62,152 nucleotides of DNA from Methanobrevibacter sp. (GTDB lineage Archaea; Methanobacteriota; Methanobacteria; Methanobacteriales; Methanobacteriaceae). Shown here piece by piece: positions 18,147-26,584 of the stretch. The stretch lies in the NCBI GenBank assembly GCA_017553445.1, contig JAFZMD010000055.1, forward strand, positions 1 to 62,152, given 5' to 3'. Each line of letters opens with the position of its first letter. Position 1 is the stretch's first letter. The notes under the pieces were generated by a model. The model ran no database searches, was not told the DNA's origin, and saw only the letters and a program-made list of their open reading frames with translations. Position numbers and translations under genes: made by a program.

Positions 18147-18824
18147 TTATTTTTCATATTCAGTTAAATCTTTTATTCCTGCTTTTTCAAATCCTCTTTT
18201 ACGTCTCATACAGCTTTCACAAACGCCGCAGTGTTTATCTTTTCCTTTATAACAGGAATAGCTTAACTCCATTGGCGCACTTACATCAGCACCTAATTTA
18301 ACAATTTCGTCCTTATCCAAATCGATGGCAGGGGCTTTTATTTCAATATCGATTGGGGAACCCACTTCAAACAATTCATTAAAACTTTCCAAATATTCTT
18401 TTGAATTATCAGGAAATGTGGTGGCTTCTTCCCTGTCCCATCCGACAATTATTATCTCTGCTCCAATGCTTTCTGCATATGATGCCGCAATGGATGTAAA
18501 AACTGTGTTTCTTGCAGGCACCCAAACGCTGCTTGCAGTTTCTTTGGATTTTTCAAAATCATCCAAGTCATCAGCATCAACTTCGGGAATATCCTCGGAA
18601 GTATTTAAAGTTGAAGTACTGATTTTTGCTAGCCATGGCAAGTCTATAACGCTATGGTCAAATCCCATTTTTTTACAGATTTCTTTGGATGCTTTCAGTT
18701 CCTGTTTGAAAGCTTTTTGACCATAATTGAATGTTATTGCATGAATGTCATAATCTTTTGCATAAACGCTTGATGCTACGGTACAGTCAAGCCCTCCGGA
18801 TAATACTGCAATTGCTTTTTTCAT
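18147..18824 (-). CDS. queC: 7-cyano-7-deazaguanine synthase QueC
   Basis: QueC makes preQ0, the precursor of archaeosine in archaeal tRNA. The N-terminal PP-loop LSGGLDCTV (residues about 8-16) binds ATP. The C-terminal zinc site is visible as CYKGKDKHCGVCESCMRR. With 225 residues it has normal length. Its start overlaps the end of larC by 4 bp (ATGA-type overlap), so the two are translationally coupled. It converges on the SDR gene, with the SDR terminator between. Confidence 0.95.
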   Translation of the reverse strand: MKKAIAVLSGGLDCTVASSVYAKDYDIHAITFNYGQKAFKQELKASKEICKKMGFDHSVIDLPWLAKISTSTLNTSEDIPEVDADDLDDFEKSKETASSVWVPARNTVFTSIAASYAESIGAEIIIVGWDREEATTFPDNSKEYLESFNELFEVGSPIDIEIKAPAIDLDKDEIVKLGADVSAPMELSYSCYKGKDKHCGVCESCMRRKRGFEKAGIKDLTEYEK

Positions 18825-19990
18825 TTAATCATCTCCTTAACTTCCCTTAAACTAAGACCAGTATCTTCTGCTATTTTTTTCAAATCCTCATATTCTGGTC
18901 TTTTAGAAATTATTTCATCATTAATATATCCAATTTTAAAATTAACATCATATTCATTGCCTTCAATTTCAAATGTTTTTTTAATGAATTCTCTTTTGGC
19001 AAGTCCTCTGTGGATATTCGGTGTGACTCTAATTCCCAAGCTTCCAGTTTCTTTAAAAATTAAGTTAACTAGTTCTTCTCTTTTATCTTTTTTGGAAATA
19101 ACTTTTAATAGGCTACCCTGACGATTCTTTTTCATTATTATTGGGGTTATTGATACATCGGATGCTCCTGCTTCCATCAATACATCAAACAGGTATCCAA
19201 TTTCTTCGCCTGTCAAATGATCCATATTTGTTTCAATGACATCAATTTTATCATTTTCAGTGATTGAAGATGATTGTATTATTCTTAAAATGTTTGGATG
19301 TTCGAAATCCTTGCTTCCAGCACCATAACCTGCTTTTTCGCCATTTATTAATGGAATGAATTCTTTTATTTCATCACATAGCTCAGCATATATTGCACAG
19401 CCGGTTGGTGTTGCAAGTTCACTTGAAACAGGCCCTCCTTTAAAGTTTAAACCTTTTAGGATTTCCAAGACTGCAGGCGCCGGAACTGGAAGAACTCCGT
19501 GTGCAGTTTTGACTTGGCCTCCTCCAACAGCTATTGGAAGGCCGATGATTTTTTGCTTATCCAGATTTAATGAGTAATATGCCCAGACAGAACCGATTAT
19601 ATCCGCTACCGCATCACTGGCGCCAACTTCATGGAAGTGTATTTCTTCCAATCTTTTCCCATGAACTTTTGACTCGGCAACAGCTATTCTTTTAAATATA
19701 TTTAGGGATGTTTTTTTAACATCTTCGTCCAAGTCAAGGGCATTTATTTTATCGACTAATTCATTATAATAAACATGACTATTTTTATCAAGCATTTCAA
19801 CATGACAATACACAGCATCAATGCCCTGTTTATCAACTTTTTCAAAAGTTACATTAATTTCCCCAACAATCTGTGCTGATTTTTCCATAATTTCCTTTAA
19901 CTTATTTTCATCAGCACCTAAATCAACTAATGCTCCTATTATCATGTTTCCGGATATTCCGCTTGATTGTGGGTCTATAATGATTGTCAT
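18821..19990 (-). CDS. larC: Nickel pincer cofactor biosynthesis protein LarC
   Basis: LarC is the CTP-dependent nickel insertase that completes the nickel-pincer nucleotide cofactor of lactate racemase (LarA) and its relatives. The 389-residue protein has the DUF111 layout: an opening segment with IDPQSSGISGNMIIGALVDLGA, then HFHEVGASDAVADIIG, PIAVGGGQVKTAHGVLPVPAPA and a C-terminal ferredoxin-like domain with ETNMDHLTGEEIGYL. In Lactobacillus larC is read through a programmed frameshift; here it is one uninterrupted frame. No larA, larB or larE is in the window, so the cofactor's user is unknown. queC follows with a 4-bp overlap. Confidence 0.92.
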   Translation of the reverse strand: MTIIIDPQSSGISGNMIIGALVDLGADENKLKEIMEKSAQIVGEINVTFEKVDKQGIDAVYCHVEMLDKNSHVYYNELVDKINALDLDEDVKKTSLNIFKRIAVAESKVHGKRLEEIHFHEVGASDAVADIIGSVWAYYSLNLDKQKIIGLPIAVGGGQVKTAHGVLPVPAPAVLEILKGLNFKGGPVSSELATPTGCAIYAELCDEIKEFIPLINGEKAGYGAGSKDFEHPNILRIIQSSSITENDKIDVIETNMDHLTGEEIGYLFDVLMEAGASDVSITPIIMKKNRQGSLLKVISKKDKREELVNLIFKETGSLGIRVTPNIHRGLAKREFIKKTFEIEGNEYDVNFKIGYINDEIISKRPEYEDLKKIAEDTGLSLREVKEMIK

Positions 19991-20033
19991 TAATAATTGC
20001 TCCTAAAATTGATATTCATATAAACATTTAATA

Positions 20034-20212
20034 ATAGTTTTGTTTAAATAGTATTAATAGTATTGGTGTTTTTATGTTATTTGGCGACTAACTTTTAGAA
20101 ATTTTTTCTAAAAATTCTCTGCTGTAAACTCTAAATGATGCCAAATATCAAATATGATGAAAAAGTAATGAATCTGGTGAAATAGCTTATATTGCAGATT
20201 TAAGGTGAAAAT
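20034..20212 (+). promoter_or_regulatory. Putative promoter and long leader of the cobZ-cobS-trm56 cluster
   Basis: GTTTAAATAGTA at 20041-20052 is a TATA-like box. If used, transcripts would start near 20070 and carry a leader of about 140 nt before the cobZ ATG. The leader contains a perfect 9-bp hairpin, TTTTAGAAA (20093-20101) with TTTCTAAAA (20105-20113), loop TTT. No known riboswitch consensus was recognised. AAGGTG at 20202-20207 is the ribosome binding site. Confidence 0.4.
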
Positions 20213-21256
20213 ATGAATAGAATAAATGTTGTAGAAAATGATTATGCTGTTTTTATCAATAATCCTGATCTTTTTTTGGCAATCAGTGATTTTACTGTTG
20301 GCGGTGGAGTCAACGTTGTTGAAAATGTAAATATCATGAAATCAAAGGAAGGTTTGGAATCAGCTAAAGAATCCCTTAATCAGGAAAAGAGACAATATAT
20401 TGCCCAGGAATCAGAATCTTTAAACTATTTTAAAAAATTTTATAAAGATATTGGTATTTACACATTTGTAGAGAATGATGTGTTTATTCAAGATTTCACC
20501 GAAAAACTGCAAGTTGCTAATTCATCAAAAGGATTTGCTGATGCTAAAATCGATATAAGTCATGTCATGTATATAGATAAAGTTTTATCTAAAAAGGATT
20601 TGCTTAAGGTTTATAAAAGGGTTATAAAAACTAAAGAAAAGTATTTGGCTGGTTTAAGACTGCCTCTTCATATTAATAATATCTTAAATAACAATGATTT
20701 TTTAGCGGTTTTATGCAGAATTCCTAAAGATGAAAATGAAAACTTTGAGGAAGCTGATTTCGATGAATTAAACATTGAACGCGCAATCGTCGACTCAATT
20801 GACGAAGCATTTAAAAGATTGGAATTGACGTTTGGAGTTCTTGATTATCTTGTTTCTGAAGGAATATTGATTGGAGATTTGATTGAAGCGGGAATGGAAT
20901 TGCTTGATGATGCTGAAATAACAGAAGAGCTCAATAAGAAAATGGAAACCCAATTGTTAAAATCTTTATCTGATATTAATGTAATTACTTTATTGATGGC
21001 CGCAATAAGGGCTGAAGAGGACTTTGCAGGAGGCAGAATACGAGAAATAGATTTAAACGATGATTCAGCTTATTTATATTCTGATGAGGTTTTAGGTTTG
21101 GCCATTTCAAATCAGATTGCAGGAACTAATGCAATGTTTAATTTTAAACATTATAATGAAGCGAAACCTGGAATAATTTATGGTCTTCCCCCAATATTGG
21201 ATGATGCCTTTGCAGGTTTGATTGCAGGTTGCATATCTAGAATTTTAGAGGAATAA
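20213..21256 (+). CDS. cobZ: CobZ-like alpha-ribazole phosphatase / PgpA-related protein
   Basis: A 347-residue protein. The C-terminal 110 residues match the PgpA-like domain used by archaeal CobZ, the alpha-ribazole-5'-phosphate phosphatase: SNQIAGTNAMFNFKHYNEAKPG and GLPPILDDAFAGLIAGCIS are the family's closing motifs. The N-terminal ~200 residues are less familiar; they begin with INVVENDYAVFINNPDLFLAISDFTVGGG and may be a separate domain found in methanogens. The call as CobZ rests on this domain plus the adjacent cobS gene 2 bp downstream. A phosphatidylglycerophosphatase role is the alternative. Good AAGGTG before the ATG. Confidence 0.75.
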   Translation: MNRINVVENDYAVFINNPDLFLAISDFTVGGGVNVVENVNIMKSKEGLESAKESLNQEKRQYIAQESESLNYFKKFYKDIGIYTFVENDVFIQDFTEKLQVANSSKGFADAKIDISHVMYIDKVLSKKDLLKVYKRVIKTKEKYLAGLRLPLHINNILNNNDFLAVLCRIPKDENENFEEADFDELNIERAIVDSIDEAFKRLELTFGVLDYLVSEGILIGDLIEAGMELLDDAEITEELNKKMETQLLKSLSDINVITLLMAAIRAEEDFAGGRIREIDLNDDSAYLYSDEVLGLAISNQIAGTNAMFNFKHYNEAKPGIIYGLPPILDDAFAGLIAGCISRILEE

Positions 21257-21258
21257 GT

Positions 21259-22038
21259 ATGGAAGATGATAGCTACTTTGAGGATGAGGAATTTTCACCG
21301 TTCAGGTCTATTCTGGGTCTTTTAACCTTTTCAACAATATTGCCGATTAATGTTTTCACGTCAATCGAGTGCATGACTAAATTAACTTGGGTATGGCCTT
21401 TTTTACATTTCTTCATAGGTGTTCTGGCAGCCATCTGCGGTTATGTTTCACTGAATTTGCTGCATCTGAATCCTTTCTTCACTTCAGTAATCGTTTATGC
21501 ATTTCTAATGATAATAACCGGTTATAATCATTTGGATGGTGTAATGGACATGGCCGATGGGGTCATGGTTCATGGCGACCCCGAACGTAAAATCGGTGTA
21601 ATGAAAGACTCATCAGTCGGTGCCGGAGGTGTTGCAACATTGTTTTTAGTTGCCAGCTTAACAATTGCCGGAATTTATAATATTTTGGATTATAATTTCA
21701 TATTTGGAATTATACTTTGTGAAATGCTTGCCAAAACATCTTTAATAACTACAGCATTAATATCCGAACCATTGACTCCGGGAATTGGAAGTTATTTTAT
21801 AAAGGAAACCAATATAGCAAACTATTTCCTGTCAACTTTTTTCGTTGCATGCATTGCATATCTGTTGGGAGGAATTGTTGGAATCATTGGAGTTCTTGGC
21901 GCCATTGTGGCAGGCTTAATTATTGCCGTTATTGCAAGGAGAAATTTTGTTTTTGCCAATGGTGATGTTTTGGGAATGAGCAATGAATTTGGAAGATTAA
22001 TGGCTTTACTTTTAATGTCAATAGCTTTGGCTTTATAA
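21259..22038 (+). CDS. cobS: Adenosylcobinamide-GDP ribazoletransferase CobS
   Basis: CobS joins adenosylcobinamide-GDP to alpha-ribazole (or its phosphate), the last assembly step of the corrinoid cofactor needed for the Mtr methyltransferase. The 259-residue membrane protein has a short acidic N-terminus, FRSILGLLTFSTILPI, the conserved GYNHLDGVMDMADGVMVHG motif with its Asp-rich metal site (about residues 93-111) and KDSSVGAGG, followed by several membrane helices. It begins 2 bp after the CobZ-like gene, consistent with a shared pathway. Confidence 0.94.
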   Translation: MEDDSYFEDEEFSPFRSILGLLTFSTILPINVFTSIECMTKLTWVWPFLHFFIGVLAAICGYVSLNLLHLNPFFTSVIVYAFLMIITGYNHLDGVMDMADGVMVHGDPERKIGVMKDSSVGAGGVATLFLVASLTIAGIYNILDYNFIFGIILCEMLAKTSLITTALISEPLTPGIGSYFIKETNIANYFLSTFFVACIAYLLGGIVGIIGVLGAIVAGLIIAVIARRNFVFANGDVLGMSNEFGRLMALLLMSIALAL

Positions 22039-22050
22039 TTTGGTGATAAA

Positions 22051-22590
22051 ATGAATGTTAATGTTTTAAGATTAGATCATAGATTAAAAAGAGATACACG
22101 TATTACTACTCACGTCTGCTTAACCGCCCGTGCATTTGGGGCAAGTAAAATCTACCTTGCAGGTGAAAGAGACAATAAATTAATGGATAATGTAAGAGAT
22201 ACTGCTAAAAGATTCGGAGGCAACTTTGAAATAGAACATACGGATTCTTACATGGGCGTTATCAATCAATGGAAAAAGGATGGCGGAAAGGTAGTTCACC
22301 TGACAATGTACGGTTCACAGGCTCATGAAATAGCTCCGGAAGTAAGGGAAGATGGAAGCGATATTTTAATCATCGTGGGCGGTTCAAAAGTTCCTGGAAA
22401 AGTCTATAAGGCTGCAGACTGGAATGTGTCAGTTACAACCCAGCCTCACTCAGAAGTATCCTCTCTTGCAGTATTTCAGCATTTGCTGATGGACGGCAGC
22501 GAATTTGACTTGGAATTTGAAAATCCTGTTCTGGAAGTGATTCCTACCGCTCACGGCAAAAATGTTAATATTCACGATGAAAACCGCTAG
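22051..22590 (+). CDS. trm56: tRNA (cytidine(56)-2'-O)-methyltransferase Trm56
   Basis: Archaea-specific SPOUT-class enzyme that 2'-O-methylates C56 in the T-loop of tRNA using S-adenosylmethionine. The 179-residue protein starts VLRLDHRLKRDTRITTHVCLTARAFG-like and contains VHLTMYG and the C-terminal knot segment IIVGGSKVPGKVY followed by QPHSEVSSLAVF. GGTGATAAA precedes the ATG. It follows cobS by 12 bp. Its TAG stop at 22588-22590 overlaps the TAG of the convergent DUF763 gene within the sequence CTAG, so neither gene can be followed by an independent terminator of its own. Confidence 0.95.
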   Translation: MNVNVLRLDHRLKRDTRITTHVCLTARAFGASKIYLAGERDNKLMDNVRDTAKRFGGNFEIEHTDSYMGVINQWKKDGGKVVHLTMYGSQAHEIAPEVREDGSDILIIVGGSKVPGKVYKAADWNVSVTTQPHSEVSSLAVFQHLLMDGSEFDLEFENPVLEVIPTAHGKNVNIHDENR

Positions 22591-23681
22591 GATATAAAAT
22601 CATCCAATCTTTTTATTGCTTTTAATTTTTCATCCTTTTTTATTTTAGCCTGGTCAAGGGCATCTTTTATCGTTTGAATGGAATTATCATAGACTTCCTT
22701 ATCGACAGGGTATGGAAAGCCATCTTTTCCTCCGTGGGTAAAGCTATATTTAACCGGGTCTTTCCAGCTTGCAGGTTCACCATAAACCAAATCTGATATT
22801 AAGGCAAGAGCTCTTATCTTTTTGGGACCGATTCCCTGAAGTAAAATCAGTTCCTCGTAATTTTCGGGCTGTATTTCCCAGGCATTTTTCAAGACTTCAA
22901 ATTCCTTATCTGAAATGTCCATGTCAAGTACGGGATGGTGGGAAGGCATTGTAAAGTCGTCCAAAAGCATCTGATTATCCTTTCTTTTAAAATACTGTCT
23001 TAAATGGTCGGGATTATCGTTGATTAAATCAACACTAATTTTTTGAGCAGACTTGCTTTCCTTATCGGTCATATTAAGTGTTTGTGGTGTTTTCAAATCG
23101 CAGGATATTCCACTATGCGGATCCAGGAGCAGATCATCAACCTCTTCACCCATCCAGTGATAACGGCGGGCATATTTGTTATCAGTATTCATTCCCTGTT
23201 GAACCACCGCCCAGTCTCCCTTTTCAGTTACGAAAAAGTTATGCTGGTATAATGTATATCCGTCCTGAATGCAGGAATTGTCGATTTTGGCAGATAATTT
23301 GCTGGTTTCTATTAATTTTTCAGTTGTCTTTGTTTTCAAATTAAAAATGTCTCCAGCATGGGCAATGCCTTCGGGGGTTTTACGTGATTTGGCACCTTTG
23401 CCTCCGCTTAAATAAATTCCATGTTCTTCAGGAGATAATGATTCCTTTAAAGCTCCCATTGTTGTGGTTGTCGTTCCTGATGAATGCCAGTCAAAACCCA
23501 AAACACAGGAAAATGCTTGAAACCAATAGGGATTAGAAATTCTTCTTATGAATTCATTCAAACTGTACTCTTCAATAATAACTGAAGTCAGTGCTCCTGA
23601 TAGTTCAACCATTCTTGAAAATAACCATCTTGGAGGATGGCCTCCATGCAACGGTAAATTAACTGCCCCTCGTCTTTGCAT
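22587..23681 (-). CDS. DUF763 domain protein
   Basis: A 364-residue archaeal-type DUF763 protein of unknown function. The N-terminus has the family's opening GAVNLPLHGGHPPRWLF-type sequence, followed by GFDWHSSGTTTT, LSGGKGAKSRKTP, WAVVQQGMN and RRYHWMGEEVDDLLLDPHSGI. Near residue 280 is a helix-hairpin-helix-like LLQGIGPKKIRALALISD, which could bind nucleic acid. The function is unassigned; the HhH segment suggests DNA or RNA contact. It is convergent with trm56, sharing the four bases CTAG of both stop codons. The start ATG at 23681 has no strong ribosome binding site. Confidence 0.87.
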   Translation of the reverse strand: MQRRGAVNLPLHGGHPPRWLFSRMVELSGALTSVIIEEYSLNEFIRRISNPYWFQAFSCVLGFDWHSSGTTTTTMGALKESLSPEEHGIYLSGGKGAKSRKTPEGIAHAGDIFNLKTKTTEKLIETSKLSAKIDNSCIQDGYTLYQHNFFVTEKGDWAVVQQGMNTDNKYARRYHWMGEEVDDLLLDPHSGISCDLKTPQTLNMTDKESKSAQKISVDLINDNPDHLRQYFKRKDNQMLLDDFTMPSHHPVLDMDISDKEFEVLKNAWEIQPENYEELILLQGIGPKKIRALALISDLVYGEPASWKDPVKYSFTHGGKDGFPYPVDKEVYDNSIQTIKDALDQAKIKKDEKLKAIKRLDDFIS

Positions 23682-23802
23682 GAATTATAATTTAATTTTG
23701 TTTATTAATAAGGATTTAGATAGAGCATTTGACAAGTATTTTCATTACATTAATTATTTAAATAATTAATCAAATAGTATTTTTAATTAAATAGGTGATT
23801 TA

Positions 23803-23943
23803 ATGGCTAAACCAATTGGAGATACACCAACTTTATGTGGTGAAAATGCAACTAGATTTTTGAATAAAATGAACAAACCCCTTACAAATAAAGATAAACA
23901 ATTTAAAAAAAGATTTGATGCTGTAAGAAAGGTACCCTTCTAA
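23803..23943 (+). CDS. Small conserved-looking protein, 46 residues
   Basis: A short gene with a convincing AGGTGAT 4 nt before the ATG. The protein begins MAKPIGDTPTLCGENA and goes on with a Lys/Asn-rich helical part (RFLNKMNKPLTNKDKQF), ending VRKVPF. The opening IG-TPxLxGxxAxxFLxxM pattern reminds me of small uncharacterised proteins in other archaea and bacteria, but I cannot name the family or prove a relation. It is preceded by its own A/T-rich upstream region and followed by the FKBP promoter, so it is probably monocistronic. Confidence 0.6.
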   Translation: MAKPIGDTPTLCGENATRFLNKMNKPLTNKDKQFKKRFDAVRKVPF

Positions 23944-23992
23944 AATTTTTAATTAAAGGTTCATCTTATATTTTTTTAATATTAAAACAAAA

Positions 23993-24031
23993 CTTTAATA
24001 AGGAGTATAATATATAATTATTAATGTTATA
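23993..24031 (+). promoter_or_regulatory. FKBP promoter: TATA box and start-site motif
   Basis: CTTTAATA at 23993-24000 is a TATA-like box. TTAATGTTATA at 24021-24031 lies about 26 nt downstream of its centre and matches the recurrent start-site motif seen at other strong promoters in this window. A second TATA-like stretch, TATAATATATAA, is at 24006-24017. Confidence 0.5.
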
Positions 24032-24066
24032 ATGTTTATCAATTTATTATAGGAGCGTTATTATTT

Positions 24067-24804
24067 ATGGCAATTAAAGATGGCGATTTTGTTCGCGTAA
24101 ATTTTACTGGTAAAGTTAAAGAAACTGACGAAGTATTCGATACTACTTATGATGAAATAGCTCAAGAAGCTGAAATTTTTGATGAAAACAAAACTTACAA
24201 ACCAATTCCTATTGTAGTTGGAGGAAACCACTTGTTACCAGCTATTGAAAAAGAAATTGTTGGACTTGATGCTGGTGACCGCAAAACTGTAGAAGTTGAC
24301 AGTGATAACGGATTTGGTCCTCGTGATCCTAAAGCAATACAATTAATACCTATGAAAGAATTCAAAAAACAAGGTATGACTCCATATCCCGGAATGAGAA
24401 TTTCAGCTGAAGGTGGAGAAGGTAAAATCTTAACCGTTAACGGAGGAAGAGTAAAAGTAGATTTCAACCACCCATTAGCAGGAAAAGACTTAGTTTATGA
24501 TATTGAAGTAACTGAAATCATTGAAGATGCTGAAGAAAAAATCAAAAGCATGATTGAGTTACACTACGCAAATCCAAATGTTGACATTGAAAAAACCGAA
24601 ATTTCCATTGAAGATGGTATTGTAAACATTCAATTAGATGAAATGGCTAAATTTGACCAACAATCTTACATGGACATTACCTTTGCAAGATTCAGAATAG
24701 CTAAAGACATTTGGGAAAACATTGAAGAAGTCACCAAAGTTAACTTCGTAGATGCTTTCGAAAAAAGAGAAGAAGCAGCTGATGAAGAAGAAGATGAAGA
24801 ATAG
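24067..24804 (+). CDS. FKBP-type peptidyl-prolyl cis-trans isomerase (long archaeal type)
   Basis: A cytoplasmic prolyl isomerase and chaperone of the long, SlyD-related type. At 245 residues it has three parts: the FKBP fold (DGDFVRVNFTGKVKETDEVFDTTYDE at the start, with the insert-in-flap domain around residues 85-135, GDRKTVEVDSDNGFGPRDP, and FNHPLAGKDLVYDIEVTEI), then a C-terminal domain of about 90 residues typical of methanogen long FKBPs, and a final acidic tail of Glu/Asp. There is no signal peptide. The ribosome binding site is GGAG (24052-24055). It is followed by a strong hairpin terminator shared with the convergent ABC operon. Confidence 0.93.
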   Translation: MAIKDGDFVRVNFTGKVKETDEVFDTTYDEIAQEAEIFDENKTYKPIPIVVGGNHLLPAIEKEIVGLDAGDRKTVEVDSDNGFGPRDPKAIQLIPMKEFKKQGMTPYPGMRISAEGGEGKILTVNGGRVKVDFNHPLAGKDLVYDIEVTEIIEDAEEKIKSMIELHYANPNVDIEKTEISIEDGIVNIQLDEMAKFDQQSYMDITFARFRIAKDIWENIEEVTKVNFVDAFEKREEAADEEEDEE

Positions 24805-24828
24805 ATTTTCTTCTCTTAATAAGAAATA

Positions 24829-24867
24829 TGAGTTATTTTAAAAAATAACTCACAACAACTTTTTTTT
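24829..24867 (+). terminator. Hairpin and T-tract after FKBP
   Basis: TGAGTTATTT (24829-24838) pairs perfectly with AAATAACTCA (24843-24852), and an 8-T tract lies at 24860-24867. The T-tract reaches the stop codon of the convergent ABC permease gene. The stem is symmetrical, so it may help end transcripts from both sides, although only the plus strand has the T-run. Confidence 0.7.
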
Positions 24868-25591
24868 AAATCACCACGTCCTTTTTTGTAAAGTAGATAT
24901 ATGAAACCGCCAAGCCAATCATGAAAGTAGCTAAAATCATACCATAGGACACCATTATATCTGCACTATACTCTGCTATCTCGCCGGATGCAATTAGATA
25001 TGGACATACCCAGGGCACGAATGGAGCCCAATTCTGGCCGTATACCATTAAGTTTATTAGGGATAATGCAGCCCCGCCAACCATTGCAGGAACCATATTT
25101 GTTACGAATAGGGAAACAAATACGAATGGGGAGAATGTTAAAAACAATAAAACGTTTGCCAAAAGAAGTTCGGCAAAACTATCTATAAACAGTTTTAAGC
25201 TAAATCCTTCAAGGCCTGCAATAAAGCCGAATATTAGTGTTGAGAAGGTTGTAACCACTGTTAAAATTACAATCCATACTAAAAACATTATATATTTGGA
25301 TACTAAGAATTTTTCTCTTGATATTGGAATTGTAAGCATAGTTTTTAATGTATGTTCATTATATTCCCTGCCGAATAGGTATGATATGATTATTGCAAAA
25401 ATGAGAACTGCAAACATTGCAGACATGTACATATTCACATTTGCAAACAGTGCTTCAAAGCTTTGGGTTTCATTAAATGATGTTGCTGCAATAAACATTA
25501 ACAATGGGGGAAGAATAGCTCCCATTAAACTTAATAAAAATATTTTTGATCTTTTGAGTTTTAAAAATTCCATCTGAATAAAAGTTAACAT
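24866..25591 (-). CDS. ABC-2 type transporter permease
   Basis: A 241-residue membrane subunit with six hydrophobic segments. The N-terminal sequence MLTFIQMEFLKLKRSK is typical of ABC-2 permeases of the bacitracin/lantibiotic-export group. The motif around FGREYNEHTLKTMLTIPISREKF, after the second segment, is the usual cytoplasmic loop that contacts the ATPase. It is the last gene of the operon, 14 bp after the ATPase. Substrate unknown; an antimicrobial-efflux or membrane-protection role is inferred from the family. Confidence 0.87.
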   Translation of the reverse strand: MLTFIQMEFLKLKRSKIFLLSLMGAILPPLLMFIAATSFNETQSFEALFANVNMYMSAMFAVLIFAIIISYLFGREYNEHTLKTMLTIPISREKFLVSKYIMFLVWIVILTVVTTFSTLIFGFIAGLEGFSLKLFIDSFAELLLANVLLFLTFSPFVFVSLFVTNMVPAMVGGAALSLINLMVYGQNWAPFVPWVCPYLIASGEIAEYSADIMVSYGMILATFMIGLAVSYIYFTKKDVVI

Positions 25592-25605
25592 ATTATCACC
25601 TTATA

Positions 25606-26526
25606 TTAATTGTTGGAGACAAATCTTGTAAAAAAGTCTTCCAGATTCTCTTCACACAGATTTACCTTTTTCACGTCATTTCCTGATTTAACGAATAATG
25701 CATTGAATTTGTCTCTTAGTTCTAAGTTTGTATATAAATTAATTTTTCCCTCTTCTCTATAACTGAAGTCTTTATTTTCTTTAAGTCCTAATTTTTTAAG
25801 GATTCCAATAGCAGAATCAACATCAGATACTTCAAATTCAACAAATTTGTTTAACCTGTTGTATAAATCTTTTTTTGGAATCTCCTCAATCAGCACCCCA
25901 TTATCCATAATGCCTATAACGTCTGCAATGTTTTCTATTTCACTTAGGATATGTGATGAAATTAGGATTGTTATTCCATATTCGTGAGACAGTCTTTTAA
26001 GCAGCTTACGGATTTCTTTAATTCCAAATGGATCAAGACCGTTAATGGGTTCATCCAAAATCAATAATTCCGGGCTGTGCATAATTGCGGCCGCTATTCC
26101 TAGGCGCTGCTTCATTCCTAATGAGAAATCCCTGAATTTTTTAGATTTGGCATTTTCCAAATTAACCATTTCAAGAACTAAATCAATATTTTGTGGATAG
26201 AAATCTTTTCTTAGCTTGGAAATGATTTTTAGATTTTCATATGCTGTTAAGTTTTCGTAAAATCCTGGAGTTTCAATAATGGAACCTATGTTTGAATATA
26301 TCTCTTTTGAATATTTTTTGGAGTTTTTTCCAAAAAGATATATTTCTCCGCTGCTTGGATATGCAAGATTTAAAAGCATACGCATTGTGGTTGTTTTTCC
26401 TGCACCATTTTTTCCTAAAAGGCCATAAATCTTTCCTTTTTCAACGTGCATGTTAACTGAATCCACAACTCTGTTATTGTAATATATTTTTGACAAATTA
26501 TTTGTTTCGATAATGTATTCTACCAT
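25606..26526 (-). CDS. ABC transporter ATP-binding protein (BcrA/lantibiotic-type)
   Basis: The 306-residue ATPase partner of the downstream permease. Walker A is GLLGKNGAGKTTT (about residues 35-47), the Q-loop region is near GSIIETPGFYENL, the signature motif is FSLGMKQRLGIA, and Walker B is LLILDEPINGLDP. The switch His is in ISSHILSEIE. A C-terminal region of about 80 residues, common in BcrA-type ATPases, follows the catalytic domain. Bacterial relatives export bacitracin or lantibiotics. It is 58 bp downstream of the second membrane protein, so it may be co-transcribed with the regulator operon. Confidence 0.9.
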   Translation of the reverse strand: MVEYIIETNNLSKIYYNNRVVDSVNMHVEKGKIYGLLGKNGAGKTTTMRMLLNLAYPSSGEIYLFGKNSKKYSKEIYSNIGSIIETPGFYENLTAYENLKIISKLRKDFYPQNIDLVLEMVNLENAKSKKFRDFSLGMKQRLGIAAAIMHSPELLILDEPINGLDPFGIKEIRKLLKRLSHEYGITILISSHILSEIENIADVIGIMDNGVLIEEIPKKDLYNRLNKFVEFEVSDVDSAIGILKKLGLKENKDFSYREEGKINLYTNLELRDKFNALFVKSGNDVKKVNLCEENLEDFFTRFVSNN

Positions 26527-26584
26527 ATTAAAATCTCCGATAAATCTTATTTAAAAATAAAAAATGGAATGTTAAACATTCCAG

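Noticed and set aside
20131..20185. C/D-box small RNA or short gene in the cobZ leader
   Set aside because: ATGATG-like boxes are present but no matching CTGA box; the short frame starting near 20132 is only about 16 codons and has no ribosome binding site.
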